A stretch of 18,324 nucleotides of DNA from Sphingosinicella sp041621755 (GTDB taxonomy: Bacteria > Pseudomonadota > Alphaproteobacteria > Sphingomonadales > Sphingomonadaceae). Below are positions 6,125 to 13,256 of the stretch, piece by piece. A program made the position numbers and the translations under genes. Location: contig JBFKAE010000056.1 in the NCBI GenBank assembly GCA_041621755.1, positions 1-18,324 of the forward strand, in the 5' to 3' direction. The first letter of the stretch is position 1. Each line of letters starts with the position of its first letter. The notes beneath the pieces were generated by a model. It was not told the origin of the DNA. It ran no database searches and was given only the letters and a program-made list of their open reading frames with translations.

Positions 6125-9083
6125 CGGACTGTCCCCAAATGCCGGTCCACTTCTCGATTTCCACCAAGCAGGAATTCGGCGCGATTGATGTCGTATTTTT
6201 GGCCTGTGTCCGTGATGGTGTCAGCAGGTTGATACAGCCGCCACGGTCAAGAATTTTACCATCCGCGTCCTCGATAAAATCGAACTCCGCCGACGACTCA
6301 TAGGTCTTGATCGATCCACGCGCGACCAGCGGCGAGACGTCGAGCGCGCAAATGACACCTGCACGGTCATTATAGACTTTCACCAGATCGCGCTGGGCAA
6401 GTCCGCGCTCCTCGGCGTCGCGACTGTTCATGCGGACCACCCAATAGGCGTAACCATCGATAGAAACGCGGTGGTCCGCAATCGCATTAATACTGCTGCC
6501 TTTGCCGTCCATATGTGTGTGAAAACTGTATCGCGGGTGCCCCGAGACAAGCTGTAGCGGATATGCCCCGCAGCTCTGACGTCCTTCCCATGCCGGGATA
6601 TAGCGGTTGAGCACGGGACGCTCGGGGTTATCCGGGTCGCCACGCTTCAGCGAATTGGGCAGAAATTCGATTTTCCCCGACTGGGTTTGCAACCCTTCGA
6701 GAAAGTTTCCCGAATGCCCGCCGGGCAGCGGGTGCGGCTCGGGCACGTTCTTCTTTTTACCCTCGTGAAGCCAGCGCATATAAACATTGTCGCGCGCGTC
6801 GGGCGACTGTGGCGGGGTAACAACATAGCCTTTTTTCAACAACTTGGCCCAACTCGTATAGTTGACCATGTCCGATGAATCGAAAATGCGTTTGCACCAG
6901 TCAAGCTCGTCACAGCCTTCCGTATACATCGCACCAAAGCCAAGCCGGGTCAGGATATCGGCAAAGATGCGATAATCGGATTTCGATTCCCACAATGGCT
7001 CGATGCATTTGTGCTGCATCACCACCATGCGATGGTTCATCTGCGTCTGATTGTGGTGCGCAAAGGCCGCGCAGCCGCTGACCTCGCTGATATCGGCGCG
7101 TTCAACGACCGTGCAGGCCGGCAAGATGATATCGGCAAACTGCGCTTCACCCTCGTCCCAGATCGACTGGCTGACAACAAGGTCGATGGACGGATCGCGG
7201 TACATGGCGACGCGACGTGATGAATCCATCGTCGTCCCGAATGATGACCCGCCATACTGGTAGATCATATGGATGTTGGGATGACCCGGAGCCGGGAAAG
7301 GACGCAGGCGGAACTGCGCCTCCATCGAGAACCCATCCCAGTCATAGGCGCCTGTCTTGCCCTGCGTCACGGCTTCGGGCGCGAAACTGCTCGGCACGCG
7401 CTGCTCGACCGGATTCACCGTCAGAACATGCGGCATGCGGACATAATTGTGGACCGCAGCCGCGGTCTTCGTCAATTCGCCCGAAATCCCGCCTTCGGCA
7501 TAGCCGGGGAAATATTGTGCAAGATCGACCGGCGCACCGCACTGCAAATTGCCGAAATTGACACCCGGCTTGCCCCAACCCTGCATGGTCATCAGCAACA
7601 CCATGTTGCGCGCCCATTGCTGGCCGGTCGCCGCGCGGCACGCACCGCCAAAACCCACGCCAAGACCACCAGCCGAAAGATAGGTCTTTTTCGACGCCCA
7701 TTTCCGCGCCAGCGAGACCACATCCTTTGCCGCTATGCCGGTTTCGCTTTCCTGCCAGGCAGGCGTTTTTGGCACCCCGTCGTCCTTGCCCAGAATATGA
7801 TCGCGCCATTCGTCAAAACCGGTGGTGCATTTGTCGATGAAGGCCTTGTCGTAAAGATCCTCGGTGATCCAGACATACATGATGGCATGGGCAAGCGCAG
7901 AATCCGTTGTCGGACGAACCGGCAGCCATTTGCCGCCAAAGGCCTGCGCCGTCGCATTATAATGTGGGTCGATATGCACAAAGTCGATGTCGAGATCCTT
8001 GGCCCAAAGCCGCCTTTGCGACCCTTCGCCGCCGCCATAGAGGCCGGATGTCGCTTCGGGATCGCTCGACCAGAACACGATCATCTCGCATTCTTTCAGA
8101 CAATCTTCCATCGTGCCATAGGCACCGGGCAGGCCCAGCCGCATGCTGTTGCCATAATGATGCTGCGCGCCCCAGTACCAGCCCTCCCACGAGATCGGGC
8201 TGAACGACATCATCGACGCGCCCAGAATGTTTGAAAAACGCATCAGCGCCGACAGCCAGTAACCGATATTGCCCATCTGATGATGCGCGCCGTGCAATGT
8301 GGTGATCGAGCCGGGACCATAGGTCGCCTTCTGCCGCCGGATTTCGTTGGCAATTATGTCGAGCGCCTCGTCCCAACTGATGCGCTCATAGCCCGACTTG
8401 CCGCGATTTTGACGATTGCGCTCGCCATTTGGATCAAAATCGACGCGCTTCATCGGGTATTTCACCCGCCGATCCGAATAGACGACCGATTTCAGCGACA
8501 GCGCATGCGAATTGACTGTGGATTGACGCTTGGGCGTAAACGTCCTGCCGCGCGCATCGATTGACCAGCTTTCAGCATCGCTGTCATCGAAGTCTATGGG
8601 CGCCGTCCTGACAATTTTGCCGTCCTTGACGTAAACGAATAGCGGCCCGCCATTGGTGTTGGTGGTAAAGCGGACGCAACCGTCGGGCATTTTCGTCCCT
8701 TGCTTCCACATCCCCGACACAACTTTTTTGACGAGCGTTGCAAACCACACGGTAAGCGCATCGTCACCCGACATCTCGACCTGATAGTTTTTGACAAAAT
8801 GCACGACGTCGGCGGGGTCTGGCGAAGGCTTCAGAAAGCTGAGCGCAACACCGGCATTCAGGAATGCGACATCGACATCGGCTTTCGGATGCAACCCGCG
8901 GCCATCGCGAATTTTCCCATCTTCGATCGTAAAATAATGCGCGGCCGAATTGTCCGTCAGCCTGACCTGAACGGTGGCGTTGCTGCGACATAAATGTTCG
9001 CGAAACGCGGGATTGATCTTTGCAACCAGCCGCATGCCCTTGGGCAACGCCACCAAAAGCAGCGAAAGCATCTTCTTTTTCAT
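6072..9083 (-). CDS. AthL/RhL-like molybdopterin oxidoreductase large subunit with N-terminal SCP2-like domain
   Basis: A 1003-residue member of the DMSO-reductase superfamily. From about residue 132 it aligns along its whole length with the large subunit of pyrogallol-phloroglucinol transhydroxylase: GGPLFVYVKDGKI, KYPMKRVDFDPNGERN, YERISWDEA, SWEGWYWG, VFWSSDPEATSG, YFPGYAEGGISG, ADIILPACT, RGGCINLLTP and C-terminal VEIEKW. Ser298 matches the molybdenum-ligand Ser175 of AthL; His267, Trp299, Tyr528 and Cys671 match other pocket residues. Ile297, Trp276 and Phe674 replace AthL Asp174, Arg153 and Tyr560. As in AthL there is no N-terminal Fe-S motif. Residues about 20-120 look like an SCP2-type lipid-binding domain, absent from AthL. 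There is no twin-arginine signal. Start 9083 has an AAGGGGAAGG ribosome site; the earlier in-frame start at 9170 would overlap an operator. The chemistry is probably hydroxylation or hydroxyl transfer on an aromatic ring (inference); the substrate is unknown. Confidence 0.88.
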   Translation of the reverse strand: MKKKMLSLLLVALPKGMRLVAKINPAFREHLCRSNATVQVRLTDNSAAHYFTIEDGKIRDGRGLHPKADVDVAFLNAGVALSFLKPSPDPADVVHFVKNYQVEMSGDDALTVWFATLVKKVVSGMWKQGTKMPDGCVRFTTNTNGGPLFVYVKDGKIVRTAPIDFDDSDAESWSIDARGRTFTPKRQSTVNSHALSLKSVVYSDRRVKYPMKRVDFDPNGERNRQNRGKSGYERISWDEALDIIANEIRRQKATYGPGSITTLHGAHHQMGNIGYWLSALMRFSNILGASMMSFSPISWEGWYWGAQHHYGNSMRLGLPGAYGTMEDCLKECEMIVFWSSDPEATSGLYGGGEGSQRRLWAKDLDIDFVHIDPHYNATAQAFGGKWLPVRPTTDSALAHAIMYVWITEDLYDKAFIDKCTTGFDEWRDHILGKDDGVPKTPAWQESETGIAAKDVVSLARKWASKKTYLSAGGLGVGFGGACRAATGQQWARNMVLLMTMQGWGKPGVNFGNLQCGAPVDLAQYFPGYAEGGISGELTKTAAAVHNYVRMPHVLTVNPVEQRVPSSFAPEAVTQGKTGAYDWDGFSMEAQFRLRPFPAPGHPNIHMIYQYGGSSFGTTMDSSRRVAMYRDPSIDLVVSQSIWDEGEAQFADIILPACTVVERADISEVSGCAAFAHHNQTQMNHRMVVMQHKCIEPLWESKSDYRIFADILTRLGFGAMYTEGCDELDWCKRIFDSSDMVNYTSWAKLLKKGYVVTPPQSPDARDNVYMRWLHEGKKKNVPEPHPLPGGHSGNFLEGLQTQSGKIEFLPNSLKRGDPDNPERPVLNRYIPAWEGRQSCGAYPLQLVSGHPRYSFHTHMDGKGSSINAIADHRVSIDGYAYWVVRMNSRDAEERGLAQRDLVKVYNDRAGVICALDVSPLVARGSIKTYESSAEFDFIEDADGKILDRGGCINLLTPSRTQAKNTTSIAPNSCLVEIEKWTGIWGQSDENVESGDRFSQVHELQ

Positions 9084-9154
9084 TGCCTTCCCCTTGCGCG
9101 GTCGCGCGCCATTTCCAACCAGCTCCTGTGGATGATTGCATTTTTCGCAATAAG

Positions 9155-9162
9155 TGTATCCA
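9155..9162. promoter_or_regulatory. Operator-like core TGTATCCA, site 4
   Basis: The surrounding TAAGTGTATCCATAAG is near-symmetric and matches the flanks of the other sites. It lies 72 nt upstream of the large-subunit start at 9083, directly after a minus-strand TTGACT, so binding should block or adjust transcription of the molybdoenzyme pair. Confidence 0.5.
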
Positions 9163-9320
9163 TAAGTCAAGTCCTTTTATCCATGTCCTCCCTGAAAGCC
9201 GCCCACGCGCGCCAAAGCAGCTTTATGCAATAAAAACCGGATAAATTTCCGTTATGAACGCCTCGAGAGGAGTGACTGAAAGAATGTTGACCCGTGAGAA
9301 ATTGACCTATAGCATAAAAG

Positions 9321-9328
9321 TGTATGCA
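9321..9328. promoter_or_regulatory. Operator-like core TGTATGCA, site 5
   Basis: The context AAAAGTGTATGCATATTATA is the closest relative of site 2. It lies 63 nt upstream of the TAXI start at 9391 and just after a possible -10 element at 9310-9315. Confidence 0.5.
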
Positions 9329-9390
9329 TATTATAAGATCAGCTTGTGCTTAAGGGAGAAGCAGGTGCACCTTTTTCTGCTCAGGTCGTG

Positions 9391-10413
9391 ATGCGATCGG
9401 ATATTCAAGATGCGGCAACGGAATTCACTCGAAGACAATATCTGCTTGGTGCATTTTCTCTTACACTGGCCGCCTGCTCGCATCGGCAACCAGGCGCAAA
9501 CCTTGCTATTGACAGAGTTCAACCCATGATCATCTATTCCCCGGCACCTGCCTCGAACATGTTGCACACGCTCAATCTCGATCTCGGTCGCGCGGCGAGT
9601 GGCTGGCCCGGCCTTCCACACATGGACATCATTCCCGTCCCGCTGCCTGACTCCATCAACGATATTGCGACCATGCCGGTAGAAACGCGCGGCCATCTGC
9701 TACCGATCGTCACCACGGTTGATTTCATTCCCGCACGCACGCAAACCGGTCCTGACTGGCATGGCTTCAACCGGGCCAATGGTGACCTGAAATTTGTCTC
9801 GACCCTCTATGATGTCGGCCTTGGCGTTCAGGCCTTCGATGCGGCCATCAAGACTCCCGCGGATCTAAAGGGCAAGCGCATCGGCGTGCCGCCGCGACCA
9901 AGTTCGGTGCGAGTCTTGAGCGAAGCCCTGTTGCGCGATGGCTGGGGCATATTGGACGATGTCGAACTGGTGGATATTATTCCACCCAATGTCGGCGCGG
10001 CCATTCAATCCGGCGAGATCGACGCGACAACGTGGAACATGCGCTATCGCGATGGCCCCGCTTTAAAGGCCCTGATCCCGCCGCTGCTTGCCATTAAAGA
10101 CGCGCACTTTCTGGATATTGACGATGATGCACTTGCAAGCATCAACGCCAACAACAGCTTCCAGACGCAGTTCGCCGACCTGCCGGGCGACCATCTTAAT
10201 CTCCTGTCTTTCGGGCAGGCGCTTGCGGCCTGGGACAGTACCGACGGAGAGATTGTCGATGCCCTGCTCGAATGTATCTTCAAGAATCTTGCGCGTTATC
10301 CGGGCCTTCCCGTGAAGCGGCGATCAATGCTTGCATGGCCTGCGCTCGACGAGGCTCACGTACATCCGGCTGCACTACGCTATTATCAACGGCGCGGTAT
10401 CGTCATGCCATAA
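9391..10413 (+). CDS. TAXI-family solute-binding lipoprotein (TRAP-type), orphan
   Basis: A 340-residue periplasmic binding protein of the TAXI type. Family-typical segments are STLYDVGLGVQAFDA, the strand-turn IKTPADLKGKRIGVP, GEIDATTWN, and a C-terminal HPAALRYYQRRGI resembling the HPGA..YY..G ending of TAXI proteins. The N-terminus has a twin-arginine sequence TRRQYLLG (Arg14-Arg15) followed by a hydrophobic stretch and a lipobox LAAC (Cys29), so it is probably a Tat-exported lipoprotein. ATG 9391 with CAGGTC upstream is preferred to the GTG at 9346, which lies within the promoter region and lacks a ribosome site. TRAP permease subunits (DctM/DctQ or a fused form) are not in the window, so it may serve a distant permease, a sensor, or work as a periplasmic carrier. 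It is divergent from the AthL-like gene and shares the operator motif, which suggests it binds a related compound (inference). Confidence 0.8.
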   Translation: MRSDIQDAATEFTRRQYLLGAFSLTLAACSHRQPGANLAIDRVQPMIIYSPAPASNMLHTLNLDLGRAASGWPGLPHMDIIPVPLPDSINDIATMPVETRGHLLPIVTTVDFIPARTQTGPDWHGFNRANGDLKFVSTLYDVGLGVQAFDAAIKTPADLKGKRIGVPPRPSSVRVLSEALLRDGWGILDDVELVDIIPPNVGAAIQSGEIDATTWNMRYRDGPALKALIPPLLAIKDAHFLDIDDDALASINANNSFQTQFADLPGDHLNLLSFGQALAAWDSTDGEIVDALLECIFKNLARYPGLPVKRRSMLAWPALDEAHVHPAALRYYQRRGIVMP

Positions 10414-10482
10414 TGGCTGCATAATAATCCCAACATAATCAGGGGCCTTGTCTGCAATCGCGCTTGCTGTAGTCTCTGCCGC

Positions 10483-12309
10483 ATGAGAACCGTCGTGCGG
10501 TATATTTTCCTTTGTGGCCTGCCAATTGCGGTGATTGCTATTCTTGCGATCACGGCATGGATGGACACAGACAAGCGTGACGCTCCCACATCAATCGCGC
10601 GCACCTATTCCGGGTCCATTGCCTTTGCGACTCCGGCGAACGCCAAAGCCCTGCCACCCAAGACCGTCCGTCAGATCGCGATTGATGGCGCGGGAATTAC
10701 ACCCGCCTTTCTTGATCGCATTACCACGCCGACCGGCGATTGGCCGGTGCATGACCTCGGCGCTGTAGCAGACGGGCGCGCCTATCTTTTCGAAAAGGCA
10801 GACAGCCCCGACTGGTGGAGCGTCTGTATCGTACGCTGGGCGACGTCGAAACGGGTGCTGAACGAGGCCGTGCACACCGTATCGGTCGACGACAAAGTCT
10901 ATCGGCTGAGCGTCCTGCAAGGCTCAATGCGTTGCGCTGACAATGGCGAGCCGGTCAAGCCCGACATGGCGCGCCTTAAGGCCGCTGTTGAAGCTGGCCG
11001 CGTCGTTCCTTATGGCGCAGCAGCGTTTAGCGGCTTTTCGGTGAAGCCATCCTTCGGCGGCAGATCGGGGGGTGACTATGACCCTGCGCGAATCTATGGA
11101 CGGTCGAGCAGCGACAATCTGATTGGCGTCATATCGGGTCAGGGCGGCGAATATGACAGTTCGCGGGGCTTCCTTGCCGAACGCGACGCGCTGATGATTA
11201 CCGCAGCACTTTCGGGCAATAACAGCCTGTTCAATACGACGGCCCGGCGCGTCCGCAATCAGATGCTTTATGGCCTGTCCCTGCCCAATCTCGTCATTTG
11301 GTCGAAGAATCATCATATGCTGCGCGACCCGCAGCAGCCGTTTCCTGGCGACACGCCCTATGTCAATGAAGGGATCGATCTCGAAAACTATGGCGGTTCA
11401 ATGCAGTGGACGGTGCCCGACAAGCACCCATATGCATCTGACATCGAAGCCCGGCCCGGCCAAAGCTTCGAACATAGTCGCGATATCGCGCATTTGTTCA
11501 ACCACGGCTACGCCTATTGGCTTGCAACCGGCGATCCACGCGCGGCGATCCTCCAGCAAGCAATCGGTGCATATGGTCTCGCCGGGACATGGCAGGGCGG
11601 CTATGGCGACGGGCGCTATCGCAGCCAGTTCAATTATCAGCGCATGATGCTCAACCCGTTCTCGGCACTGTGGAAAGCGCGCGACGTTGCCGCCAACATC
11701 ACGACCGAAAACGGCAAGATGTTCTGGCCAAAGGCGCGCGTCGACAAGATGGTCGATGATATCTACAGCGACTGGCGAACAAAAATCGCCGCAATGGATG
11801 CATCGCGCGATCCCAAAAAGAAGATGATGGCGGCATTCAAGGCCTATGATGAAAGCGAGTCCTATTCGAAGTTCATGGGACAGGCATATGGCCCCGAAGC
11901 CGCCTATCTGTTTGCCAGCATCGGCAAAGGCGGGCTTTTGACCCGGCTGGCGCAAAACATGGTCCTTCGCGTCAATCATGTTGGTGGGGCACGCGGTGTC
12001 GATGGCGTCCCCGACAGAAGCACGCTCATCAAAATGGATGGCAGCGCGACGACAAAACAGGCCATTGTCGCAAAACTCCTCGCCAATACAGCACTTCCCA
12101 CGGACAGTTTTGACGGGGCAGAACTGCATTATGTGATCCGCGCCTACTGGCTTTTACGGATGGCGCAGGATGCTGTCGCACGCGGCTGGATTGCCCCCAT
12201 TGACGGCCTCGACAGCGCAATATCGAAATTCGAAACCGCACGATCGAAGACGCGCCGCTGGAAATGGTCCGACATCACCTCGTGGAAACACGCAAGCCTG
12301 CCTTTTTAA
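10483..12309 (+). CDS. Membrane-anchored periplasmic protein of unknown function
   Basis: A 608-residue protein I do not recognise. Residues 7-26 form a single transmembrane helix (YIFLCGLPIAVIAILAITAW) with positive residues before it, so the bulk should lie in the periplasm. Cys115 and Cys151 could form a disulfide. The middle and C-terminal parts look mostly helical, with segments such as HLFNHGYAYWLATGDPRAA, YGDGRYRSQFNYQ and ELHYVIRAYWLLRMAQD, which faintly recall alpha/alpha-barrel polysaccharide-active enzymes; this is a weak impression only. There is an RSGGDYDPARIYG stretch and a GQGGEYDSSRGF stretch but no catalytic motif I can name. It starts 69 nt after the TAXI gene on the same strand without an obvious terminator between, so co-transcription and a linked role are likely. 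No strong ribosome site precedes the ATG. Confidence 0.75.
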   Translation: MRTVVRYIFLCGLPIAVIAILAITAWMDTDKRDAPTSIARTYSGSIAFATPANAKALPPKTVRQIAIDGAGITPAFLDRITTPTGDWPVHDLGAVADGRAYLFEKADSPDWWSVCIVRWATSKRVLNEAVHTVSVDDKVYRLSVLQGSMRCADNGEPVKPDMARLKAAVEAGRVVPYGAAAFSGFSVKPSFGGRSGGDYDPARIYGRSSSDNLIGVISGQGGEYDSSRGFLAERDALMITAALSGNNSLFNTTARRVRNQMLYGLSLPNLVIWSKNHHMLRDPQQPFPGDTPYVNEGIDLENYGGSMQWTVPDKHPYASDIEARPGQSFEHSRDIAHLFNHGYAYWLATGDPRAAILQQAIGAYGLAGTWQGGYGDGRYRSQFNYQRMMLNPFSALWKARDVAANITTENGKMFWPKARVDKMVDDIYSDWRTKIAAMDASRDPKKKMMAAFKAYDESESYSKFMGQAYGPEAAYLFASIGKGGLLTRLAQNMVLRVNHVGGARGVDGVPDRSTLIKMDGSATTKQAIVAKLLANTALPTDSFDGAELHYVIRAYWLLRMAQDAVARGWIAPIDGLDSAISKFETARSKTRRWKWSDITSWKHASLPF

Positions 12310-12366
12310 GAGATTGCCGCCCCGGCGATGTGCGAGGATGGTGGGGATATTGTGCGTATCCTGCCG

Positions 12367-12987
12367 CTACAGTGCGACACCAAGTCCGCGCAGAATCAGT
12401 TCCAATTGTCCGCGCGTCTGGAACTGGTGCCCAATATAACCGGCGGCTTGGGCGGCTTGCACATTCTCTGCCCGATCATCAATGAACAAGGCCCGCTGCG
12501 GCGAAACCGGAAAACGGCGCTGGGCCAGTTCAAAAATCGCCGGGTCCGGCTTTACTATTTTTTCAACGCCTGACACGATGACATCATCGAACCGCGTGAA
12601 TATCGGCGCGCTTTCGACGAAACGTGGCCAGAATTCCGCCGAAAAATTGGTGATGCCATATAGCGGCAACCCGTCGTCGGCGATGGCATGGGCGAGCGCG
12701 ATCATGCCGTCGACTTCTCCTGGCACGGTTTCGAGCCAGCGCGGCACATAGGCTTCGATAAGAGCGCGATATCCGGGAAATTGCGCCACCAGCTCTGCGG
12801 TGGTTTCGATGGCCGGACGGCCTGCATCATGCTGGAAATGCCACTGCGTCGTCACGACGTTCGCGCAGAACCAGTCGAGCTCAGCCCGGTCCGGGATCAG
12901 CTTTTTGTAAAGATGGCGCGGGTGCCAGTCGTAAAGGACGTTGCCGACATCGAAAATGACGGCATCAATGGCCCGTTCGCGGGACAG
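12367..12987 (-). CDS. HAD-superfamily phosphatase, YihX-like, with non-standard start
   Basis: A phosphatase of about 206 residues of the haloacid dehalogenase superfamily. Motif I is IFDVGNVLYDW, as in YihX-type sugar-phosphate phosphatases, where the second Asp of DxD is Gly. Motif II is GITNFS, motif III the Lys in KPDPAIFELA, motif IV LFIDDRAENV. The full domain is present only if translation begins upstream of 12960, yet the reading frame from motif I back to the stop of the preceding rpmJ gene (12997-12999) contains no ATG, GTG or TTG. The frame reads A-R-P-L-S-R-E-R-A-I-D, so a CTG at 12987 (with AAGG just upstream) is my choice. A GTG at 12855 would remove the nucleophile and is rejected as the start. 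It is in the same frame as rpmJ, 9 nt after its stop, which suggests coupled translation. Alternatives are an ATT start or a sequence error. The gene is convergent with the 608-residue protein gene. Confidence 0.8.
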   Translation of the reverse strand: MSRERAIDAVIFDVGNVLYDWHPRHLYKKLIPDRAELDWFCANVVTTQWHFQHDAGRPAIETTAELVAQFPGYRALIEAYVPRWLETVPGEVDGMIALAHAIADDGLPLYGITNFSAEFWPRFVESAPIFTRFDDVIVSGVEKIVKPDPAIFELAQRRFPVSPQRALFIDDRAENVQAAQAAGYIGHQFQTRGQLELILRGLGVAL

Positions 12988-12996
12988 GGGCCTTGC

Positions 12997-13122
12997 TTAG
13001 CCCTGACGTGCCTTGAAGCGGCGATTCGTCTTGTTGATGACGTATGTACGGCCACGACGGCGGATAACGCGGCAATCGCGATGACGACCCTTCAGCGATT
13101 TAAGACTGTTACGAATTTTCAT
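12997..13122 (-). CDS. rpmJ: 50S ribosomal protein L36, type B (41 residues)
   Basis: This gene is easily missed because of its size. It encodes MKIRNSLKSL followed by KGRHRDCRVIRRRGRTY and ends NRRFKARQG, a complete 41-residue L36 of the form usual in alphaproteobacteria. It is part of the large ribosomal subunit. It carries a single Cys (Cys17) and lacks the zinc-binding Cys set of the 37-38 residue L36, so it is the zinc-independent type, also called YkgO. An AGG lies about 12 nt before the ATG. The stop TAA (12997-12999) is followed in the same frame, 9 nt later, by the HAD phosphatase coding region. Confidence 0.95.
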   Translation of the reverse strand: MKIRNSLKSLKGRHRDCRVIRRRGRTYVINKTNRRFKARQG

Positions 13123-13256
13123 GAGACTGGCCTGTACGTGATTCTGCGTGTTTGTCTGAAGAGCGCGGGGACATATTGGGGACGGGCGACGAAGTCAAGA
13201 CGCGACGTCGGTTCCAGTCCCTTTCTTTGCGGAGAAATCAACACTATCTAATGGTC

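Larger units (their letters stand above)
9084..9390. promoter_or_regulatory. Divergent control region between the AthL-like gene and the TAXI gene
   Basis: A 307-nt stretch with no gene. It holds two TGNATNCA cores, at 9155 and 9321. On the minus strand TTGACT (9165-9170) may be the -35 element for the enzyme operon, and the 9155 core begins 2 nt downstream of it; I see no convincing -10. On the plus strand TTGACC (9287-9292), a 17-nt spacer and TAGCAT (9310-9315) make a possible promoter for the TAXI gene, with the 9321 core across the expected transcription start. Both placements suit a repressor. Confidence 0.5.

Noticed and set aside
7269..8234. 321-residue open frame on the plus strand opposite the AthL-like gene
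   Set aside because: It is antisense to a strongly conserved enzyme, has Arg/His-rich shadow composition and no recognisable domain.
9084..9170. N-terminal extension of the AthL-like protein starting at 9170, with a CEKC motif suggesting a metal ribbon
   Set aside because: Only one CxxC is present, the stretch overlaps the 9155 operator core and a TTGACT, and a strong AAGGGGAAGG ribosome site precedes ATG 9083.
11398..12129. 243-residue minus-strand open frame within the 608-residue protein gene
   Set aside because: No domain or ribosome site is visible, and the plus-strand frame is longer with a plausible membrane anchor and operon position.
12688..13251. 187-residue open frame on the plus strand covering the HAD and rpmJ region
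   Set aside because: Opposite strand carries a complete L36 and HAD motifs, which explain the conservation; this frame is a shadow.
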